Shown piece by piece: positions 57,254-64,000 of a stretch of DNA of 64,000 nt. Made by a program: the position numbers and the translations under genes. Positions within the stretch are counted from its first letter, which is position 1; each line of letters starts with the position of its first letter. The notes below the pieces were generated by a model. The model saw only the letters and a list, made by a program, of their open reading frames with translations. It was not told where the DNA came from and ran no database searches. The stretch is from Myoxocephalus aenaeus (lineage: Eukaryota; Chordata; Actinopteri; Perciformes; Cottidae), in assembly GCA_038501785.1 (NCBI GenBank), contig JBAMJR010000189.1:6716001-6780000 (forward strand). The letters are read 5' to 3'.

Positions 57254-58227
57254 AAAACAAAGAATGTTGTTGTGCCACTAAATAAATAAAAGTTTCACAG
57301 AAAAGAAAAGATAACATTTATTAGTTGTAGTCAACTGCACACACAACTTCCTGCAAAACCAAATACACCATACTTATTGTGAATATGATAAATAATACAA
57401 TTAAATATTGTATAAAACTAATAAATAAAGGAATCAAATGAAGAAAAATAAAGATAACTACACCAGCAAAGCACATTTTATTTCAGGTGATATTTAGTTT
57501 TGTTGGTATATATTTTTCCATTATTTCTTTCTCACAGCTGCGTTATACGTTTCTTAAAATAAAAAGATGCAGATCCTCGGTGTGACAGCAGGGGGCAGAC
57601 TTAGCTCAGGGTTGAACATCCGAACTCATTAATGTCCAATGTTTAAATTATAAATATAATAATTAAGTTGTTTTCTCTGTTTGTCATTTTCTCATATGTT
57701 AATCAGATTTTCTCACCTTTCACAGTTCGACCTGACCGGAAGAAGATGAATCTCCCAAAAGACACTTTAGGGCGAAATTAGTCTGAAAAACTTTAATTAT
57801 TAAAGTATTTAAAATACATTTGTGCTGTAAGTTTGAGATCTATACAAATAAGTGTAATCATTATCAAGATATTTTAACTGCACATTGGACTCGTGAATAA
57901 AGCTTTTATTTTGTTGTCTTAAATTGTTTTTTTATATTTGTTGTATACATTTCAAAATTGTCTTTATTTAATTTTTCATTTGATTAGATTTATTCTTTTT
58001 TATTGTTGTGTTATTAGCACATATATATTATTTTGTCATTTTAATTTTATCAGATTTTTTTCATTAATTTGTATTACATTATTTGCATTTATTTTGTTTA
58101 TTACTTGTCTTTATTATTCAGTTTATTTGAAGCTAAAACTGATATTATAATATTTCCTTTACTTTTTATTTTTTTTATTTATACTTTTATAATTCCAATT
58201 TTACTTTATATTTTGTTGTCATTTTTC
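57251..58227. other. Intergenic pax1-nkx2.2, AT-rich
   Basis: No gene. A CTCF-like site ACAGCAGGGGGCAG lies at 57585-57598 on + (13 of 14 consensus positions). The far right is very AT-rich. Confidence 0.4.
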
Positions 58228-59215
58228 AAGTTTATAATAATAATAATAATAATAATGCATTTTATTTGTAATGCACTATGTGCCACACTGCCAATATATA
58301 GTAAAACAAATAAAAACATAGTCAAATAAACTATAATACAAAATAAACAGCGGACAGTGATTTAACACAAAGTCAAAAACGCCTTCCTGAATAAAAAGGT
58401 TTAAAAAAGGTCTTAAAGAGTTCAGGGTCTGTGTTGCCCTCAGTGCTCAGAGACGGTCCAGTGTGGAGCTTGGTGTTGGGGACCCGACCCCAACACCAAG
58501 CTCCAAGCCAGTGTAGTGAGTGTAGAATGTTATGTGTTCATATTTCCGGACTCTCTTCAGGGTCCTGTTAGCGCTGTTCTGGATGTATCACAGTTTCTGG
58601 ATGTTCTTGCCAGTGATCCCAGTGAACAGTGAATTACAGTAGTCCAGTCTTGAAGAGATAAAGGCATGGATGAGCTTCTCTGCATCTGACAGGGTTAAAG
58701 TGGGCGGAGTTTGGAGATGTTTTTCAGATGATGAAAGGAGGTTTTGCACAGGTATTTTATAAGGTCATTAAAGGTCAGGTGAGGGTCAAACCTGACTCCC
58801 AGATTAGTGACTGTGGAGGAGAGGGGTAGGACCTGACGGTCAAAGGTGAGATGAGTTATGGAGGATGACTGAACCTGGTGTGGAGTGCCAACAAGGAGGG
58901 CTTCGGTCTTGCTGCTGTTTAACTGGAGGAAGTTGTTGCTCATCCTTATCTCCCAGAGACCGGCGGTGACACATGACGAGGCTGCAGAGCGGCTGGGGTG
59001 GTTTTGATGTAGAGATGTGTGTCGTCAGCATAACAGTGGAAGGACATCCTGTGTCTGCTGACGACACGGCCGAGGGCAGGTAAATAATGAAGAGGAGGGG
59101 GCCCGAGGACTGACCCTTGCGGAACACCACAGGAGACAGGAGCAGAATGGACCGGCATCTTCCCAGTGAGACATATTCATTCTTCTTGAGGATGCCAGCA
59201 ACCTGTCTTTCATGT
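58228..59215 (-). mobile_element. L2-type LINE, 5'-truncated
   Basis: The minus strand carries reverse-transcriptase fragments in different frames: SCGVPQGSVLGP and FHCYADDTHLYI (the YADD active-site box, 58946-59158), then FLQLNSSKTEALLVGTP, LGVRFDPHLTF and HHLKNISKLRPL (58695-58943). These are typical of fish L2/CR1-like elements. Frameshifts inactivate it. The 3' tail is an (ATT)n run on - (58237-58257). Confidence 0.85.
58465..58504. other. Perfect 17-bp hairpin in LINE 3' region
   Basis: Arm 58465-58481 (GGAGCTTGGTGTTGGGG) is the exact reverse complement of 58488-58504, with a 6-nt loop. GC-rich and stable in either strand's RNA. Confidence 0.9.
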
Positions 59216-59676
<461 letters not shown>

Positions 59677-59799
59677 AGGCCATTATAAAGTGTTCAGGGG
59701 GAATAAATGGGATAAATGTGGAGGCTGTGCGGTCTTTGTGGCCGTCGGCTCGACGTGTGTTTGTTTGCAGACTACGACCACCCAGCAGGACCCAACACA

Positions 59800-59861
59800 C
59801 ACACATGGAGACACACAGACACACACACACACAGAGACACACACGGAGACACACAGACACG

Positions 59862-59935
<74 letters not shown>

Positions 59936-60070
59936 GAGACAAACAGACACACACACAAACACACTGTGAGCTCAACTTATTGTCACACAGACACACATAC
60001 ACATACACACGCACACACACGGAGACACACACACACATACACACACACGAAGACACACACACACACAGCA
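59800..60070. repeat. (CA)n and CA-rich tracts
   Basis: CA-rich sequence with GGAGACACACAGACAC interspersed. The pure run is at about 59862-59932. Long frames across it are artefacts. Confidence 0.95.
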
Positions 60071-61216
60071 AAGTAGAAACCAAACATACAAACTCTGCTG
60101 TAAAAATTGTCCCAAAAAAAAAAAGAATAACCCGAAAGGAGTCTGAACAAATATTTTGATTAATCTCTCATATTTGGTATTAAATACTTGTTTTATAATA
60201 TGTACTCAGAGCAGTTATAGTTACAGTAGCACAAAAAAAGTAAAAAAACAACAACAACAACTGATAAGTGCACAAAAATCGAGAAGCTTTCTATAATTTC
60301 TTGACTTTTTGTTTGTTTTAAGAAAATAAATGTTCCTAAACAGACTATCTTCTAAAAACAGTTGTTGATTGCTCTGTATCTCAGGTACAAACGCGTAAAC
60401 AAGAGTTAAGCTTTTATTATTCATCATCTGTTTCTTCAACATACAGAAGAAGATTAACGTGTAAATTATACCAAAGTTTGATGAAAGCTGTATCTCATGA
60501 AGCGAGCAGTTCCTCCTCTGCTGCAGTGTGTGTGCTATGCTAAGCTAAACAGATCCTCTCTGCTAAAAGATAATACATATTATATAGATGTATCTTATTC
60601 TATCTGACCCTGGGAAACCTGTGCATTTACTGTGACCTGTCAACATCTTTATGATTTTATTGATCATACCGACTAAAGCGTTAATAAGAACGTGCAGCTT
60701 CATGAAGTGATGAAGAGGAATCATTCCTCATGAAGATGAAGATGTCTGAATGAGTCTATAAGCTGGCGAGTAAACACTTTGACTCTCGAGTTAATCCTCA
60801 CAACAAACACAGCACAGACACTAATCATCCTTAATGTGGGGTTTAACAAGGCAGAACGTTTTTATATCTCTTATTTTTATTGAACAATTGTATACCATTT
60901 ATTCTCCAAAGGTTGCAGAAGACACTGAGACCATTTAGGTGTTTATTTATTTTGATATGATTTTAAGAGGAAACAAATCTCCACACTGTATTTTATGAGC
61001 TGATTTGTTTGTTTAAATTTGACACATATATGTATATGAGCCTTCAGCAGTACGAAGAACAACAACAAAAAAGACTCCTGGATGTGTCCCTGTTTATTGT
61101 ACATTGTTTATTGAACTTAATCTCATGTTATTTTGGGCCATTTGACAGTTGTAATTTTACATTTTATTTTAAAAAATCTGTTAATAAATATACATATTTT
61201 CCAATTTTGTAAATTG

Positions 61217-61218
<2 letters not shown>
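60071..61218. other. nkx2.2 upstream flank, nothing recognised
   Basis: AT-rich, no supported gene or repeat. 60640-60840 is relatively unique ('atgaagtgatgaagaggaat') but without clear motifs. Confidence 0.35.

Positions 61219-61296
<78 letters not shown>
61219..61296. repeat. (TA)n microsatellite
   Basis: TA run of about 78 bp, 470 bp upstream of the nkx2.2 start. Confidence 0.95.
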
Positions 61297-61299
<3 letters not shown>

Positions 61300-61322
61300 T
61301 GTATATATACATAAAGGGGATT

Positions 61323-61392
61323 AAATATTAGTGTTTTGTCACAATATATACTTATACATACATACATATATTGTGACCAAACACTAATATTT
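61323..61392. other. 26-bp inverted repeat, one mismatch
   Basis: Arm 61323-61348 pairs with 61367-61392 across an 18-bp loop. Lies 375 bp upstream of the nkx2.2 start codon. Could be a small foldback element or a hairpin in the 5' flank. Confidence 0.85.
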
Positions 61393-61469
61393 ATCCACTT
61401 TGAGTCTGTGTTTAACAGGAAGCGGATCAGTGTCTCCATAAATGTAAATGAGGCTTCTTTCTCTCTAAA

Positions 61470-61766
61470 TCTTCATCAATAGTCCTCCTCCTCCTCCTCC
61501 TCCTCCCTGAAGCCCCCCTCACCCCATTCGACCACTTGACCCACGGGACCCGCCTCCGTGCTTTTTAACGGCAGTAGTAGCACGAGGACCCGGCCTCCAA
61601 ATGTCTTCCGTCTGGTTGTGGACGCTTTCCGGTCGGCCCCGCGCAGCTCCGGGCTCCCGCTCCGTTTAACGGCTTCATGGACCCGAACCCTCCGCTGACT
61701 GCTCCTCTTTAACGGGCTGCCGGGGCTCACATCGCCGCCCCCCACCCTCCCACACACACTTTCGTC
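61470..61766 (+). promoter_or_regulatory. nkx2.2 promoter/5' UTR, GC-rich
   Basis: Switch to GC-rich sequence with a (TCC)n run at 61484-61505 and CpG-dense sequence up to the ATG. No TATA box found near a plausible start. Transcription start not determined. Confidence 0.45.
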
Positions 61767-61965
61767 ATGTCGTTTGGCACCAGCACCAAACCGGGCTTCT
61801 CCGTGCGCGACATCCTGGACCTCCCGGACCCGGACGGGAGATGCGGCTCCGGGACCGAGGGGACCGAGGAGGACGACGCCGAGGCGCCGGGGCCGGGAGA
61901 CGCGCAGCTGGGCCTCAGCGGCCGGAGAGGCGGGGGAAGCCACGGCCGGTGGAGCCGCGCATCCG
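61767..61965 (+). CDS. nkx2-2: NK2 homeobox protein, Nkx2.2-like, exon 1 (partial)
   Basis: Exon of a homeodomain repressor that patterns ventral neural tube and endocrine pancreas. The frame starts MSFGTSTKPGFSVRDILDL and carries the TN (EH1-like, Groucho-binding) motif FSVRDILDL at residues 11-19. An acidic stretch GTEGTEEDDAEAPGP follows, as in Nkx2.2. The homeodomain and NK2-SD would be in a later exon, which is outside the window. The exon end is uncertain: GT donors at 61949 and 61966 are both possible, and the frame stays open to 62012. Nkx2.9 is less likely because it lacks this acidic run. Position next to pax1 and orientation fit NKX2-2. The FSVRDI variant and the altered spacer hint at a diverged duplicate. 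Confidence 0.8.
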
Positions 61966-62462
61966 GTGACCTGCACTTCTCATGTGAAGAAAAAATAGAT
62001 ATGAATATTTGATGATATCATAGTTCATATAGCCTTCTTTATATCTCATTTATGACTCTAAACTATTGAGTCTGACATTTCTGCGCGTGCGTAATTACCA
62101 AATCAATGGATTTAATTATATTGATCAGATTATAAATTACTTTAAATATCACTTTTAGTCCATTTAACCTCAGTTTCACTATTACAAGTATTTAAAAATA
62201 AATAAATATACATAATCGTTTAATCCTCTTTTCTGTGCGGCCCCACAGCCACAATGCAGGATTTAGTTATTTCATCATAAATACCTCTTTATTAATATTA
62301 AGCTCGGACTTATTCTTCAAAACTGCTGCCGATGTTTAGTTGTTGTCCTTACTAAACCAGCTGCAGAGGAGAGCTGTCAATCATTCAGATCCGTGTTGAA
62401 CTTACAAATTGTACGTTTGTGAATGAAGGCTGGTTTCAGAGCAGATTCGGGATATTAGGAAC
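61966..62462. other. Probable nkx2.2 intron 1, unique part
   Basis: AT-rich and repeat-poor, ending at the hAT insertion. No homeobox found here. Confidence 0.5.
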
Positions 62463-64000
62463 CAGTGGCGTCCCTAGGCTAAAACATCCGGGGCTAAAGC
62501 CCCGGATGTTTTTTAATTAGCCCCGAATATTAATTTTCAAAAAAAAAAAAAAAACGTCATTCACCCAAAACAGCGGCGTCAGGCAGCAGGCGCACTTGCA
62601 GTGTGCGCCCCCCTATTATACAAGTCGTCATTTAAGTTTCTCTTTCCTATAGAACAGGTCTACACCTTGTTCTGTTATTAAACAAACTAAACGGACGTAT
62701 TTTATTGATCTTATCCGTCATTTCTGTCTCTAAATGGTCGCGTTAACACTTCTCCTCTGCTCTGCGATGCGCACAGACACGTGCGCGCGCACACACAGGT
62801 GAGCACTGAGCACACAACAGTGGACAGAGAGCGTCGAAAAATATGTCGCGTGAAAAGCAGATCGCTATATCTGCGTTTTAAACGCTCCCAGGGTGAAGAT
62901 GGCAACAGCAGCTCTCCTGTGAGGAACAACCGGAGTTCTCCTCGCACCGGAGCAGCTCTCCTGCTCCAGGTGAAAGAGACAAAGTGCTCTTGTCTTCTAC
63001 CAACAATGAGCTGCTGGCTTCACATATTACAAAAGTACAAAGTACACGGACATAAAACTAAGTCATTAATAAATACATGGAGAAATGTCTGTACTTTCGG
63101 GTAAATGGTTACGCCGTTAACAGGTTACGCTTGCGCATGCGCGACTCGCTCGCTTATTTTTTGGCGTTTTGCCAGAAGTCTCCCTGACGTCCTTTCTGCT
63201 GCTGCGTGTCTCAAAACAGAAAACAGATCTCAACGTTGAACATGAATTGTATCAAATCTACAACCCTGTTTTATAAAGATGTGTAGAGGAAAGCAGCTCA
63301 CTGCTCCACTAATACTGATGCAACCTGATGCTCACATATCTGCACTCATTCTGTTTTGTTTGGCAACAAAATAAATAGCTTATTGTTTTCCACAATGAGC
63401 TATTTAGTAGTAACTAAATATTAGTATTTTTTTTTTGCACAGATACAACTTCCTGTTCATTGATCTAAGTGATTGCAATTAAAACATAAAAAAAAAATTC
63501 TGATGGAGCAATCTGATTTACTTGAAACTTTAAGTGATTGCAATTTTCTTTATTCTGTTATTTATAAAAGCACAGATGGAATCACAAAATGTTATTTACA
63601 GAAAAAGTTTGAGAACCACTACTTTAAGTGTTTGTGTTGGTGGAGCACTATTAGCATTATTAGCATCTTATGTCTAAATATTATGTTAAAGAGTATGTTA
63701 TGTTAAATAATGTTAAAGAATATGTAAAGAATAAATACATATGAGTATGTAAAGAGCATTACATGTACAATGTAAACACTGTACATGACAAGATGCATGG
63801 TTCATTAAACATCTCAATGTTTACTGTTGCTGAATGATTGCTGTTGGTATGTTCAACATGATGAATGGGGCATTTTTGTGCCTGGGCTAATGAGGGAAGT
63901 TTGTGAAAATTGCTAGCCTATTTGGTATTAACTGGTAACCATGAAATGCCTCAATTCAATTCAGTCCAGAAGAGCAGGTACCTGTAGGGTATGTGGAGAG
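62463..64000 (+). mobile_element. hAT element copy 2, cut by window end
   Basis: Starts CAGTGGCGTCCCTAGG and follows copy 1 (34060) with a constant offset of 28403 bp to the end of the window. I saw no indel and no substitution where lines were compared, and the embedded frames translate identically. The left flank (TTAGGAAC) differs from copy 1's TSD, so it is a separate insertion. About 80 bp of the element lie beyond the window. Probably within nkx2.2 intron 1. Confidence 0.9.

Noticed and set aside
61774..61998. Alternate +1 frame over nkx2.2 exon 1
   Set aside because: Pro/Arg-rich shadow; the TN motif lies in the frame starting at 61767.

Overview
The window reads as a euchromatic piece of a ray-finned fish genome, most likely a spiny-rayed teleost. 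The evidence is vertebrate introns and splice signals, very dense dinucleotide microsatellites, Tc1, hAT and L2-type elements, and several interspersed repeats that I recognise from percomorph genomes. The exact species cannot be read from the sequence.

Only three host protein genes can be supported, and all are developmental transcription factors. A foxa2-type forkhead gene lies on + at 2298-5089 (two exons, 409 aa). A pax1 gene lies on - at 55615-48667; I assembled it from five exons into a 332 aa paired-domain protein, including a first exon that codes for only ATG plus one base and an 18-codon last exon. The first exon of an nkx2.2-type gene lies on + at 61767 to about 61965, and its homeobox exon is outside the window. 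Order and relative orientation (FOXA2 >, < PAX1, NKX2-2 >) match human chromosome 20, so this is the foxA-pax1/9-nkx2 part of the deuterostome 'pharyngeal' gene cluster in compact form. The forkhead and paired domains carry substitutions at positions that are normally invariant. I infer that this may be the faster-evolving of two teleost duplicates.

Layout: 1-2.3 kb is the foxa2 upstream region with a CpG-rich promoter and a perfect CRE-like palindrome. 2.3-5.1 kb is foxa2. 5.1-48.6 kb is a gene-free interval holding repeats and several unique-looking stretches that are candidate regulatory elements. 48.7-55.6 kb is pax1. 55.6-61.7 kb is a spacer with an L2 LINE fragment and microsatellites. 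61.8-64 kb is nkx2.2 exon 1 followed by a hAT copy.

Mobile DNA in the gap: an intact Tc1/mariner element with a 337 aa transposase and DD37E spacing (32.0-33.6 kb); a deleted second Tc1 (38.4-39.5 kb); hAT elements with diagnostic 8-bp target duplications (34.1-35.7 and 36.8-38.3 kb), a third hAT with a BED finger remnant (15.1-16.0 kb), and a second near-identical copy of the 34 kb hAT at 62.5 kb; a piggyBac-like remnant (12.7-13.9 kb); two related MITEs (14.1 and 42.8 kb); a tRNA-derived SINE (46.2-46.45 kb); and LINE 3' tails (28.8 and 50.5 kb). Tandem arrays include a 145-bp family, a 270-bp family, a 26-bp minisatellite born inside a LINE tail, and two arrays whose units contain a CTCF-like motif in opposite orientations.

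No CRISPR array, operon or prokaryotic-style system is present. The most notable novelties are the compact divergent gene cluster, the direct hAT repeats bracketing pax1, the CTCF-motif arrays, and several perfect inverted repeats.
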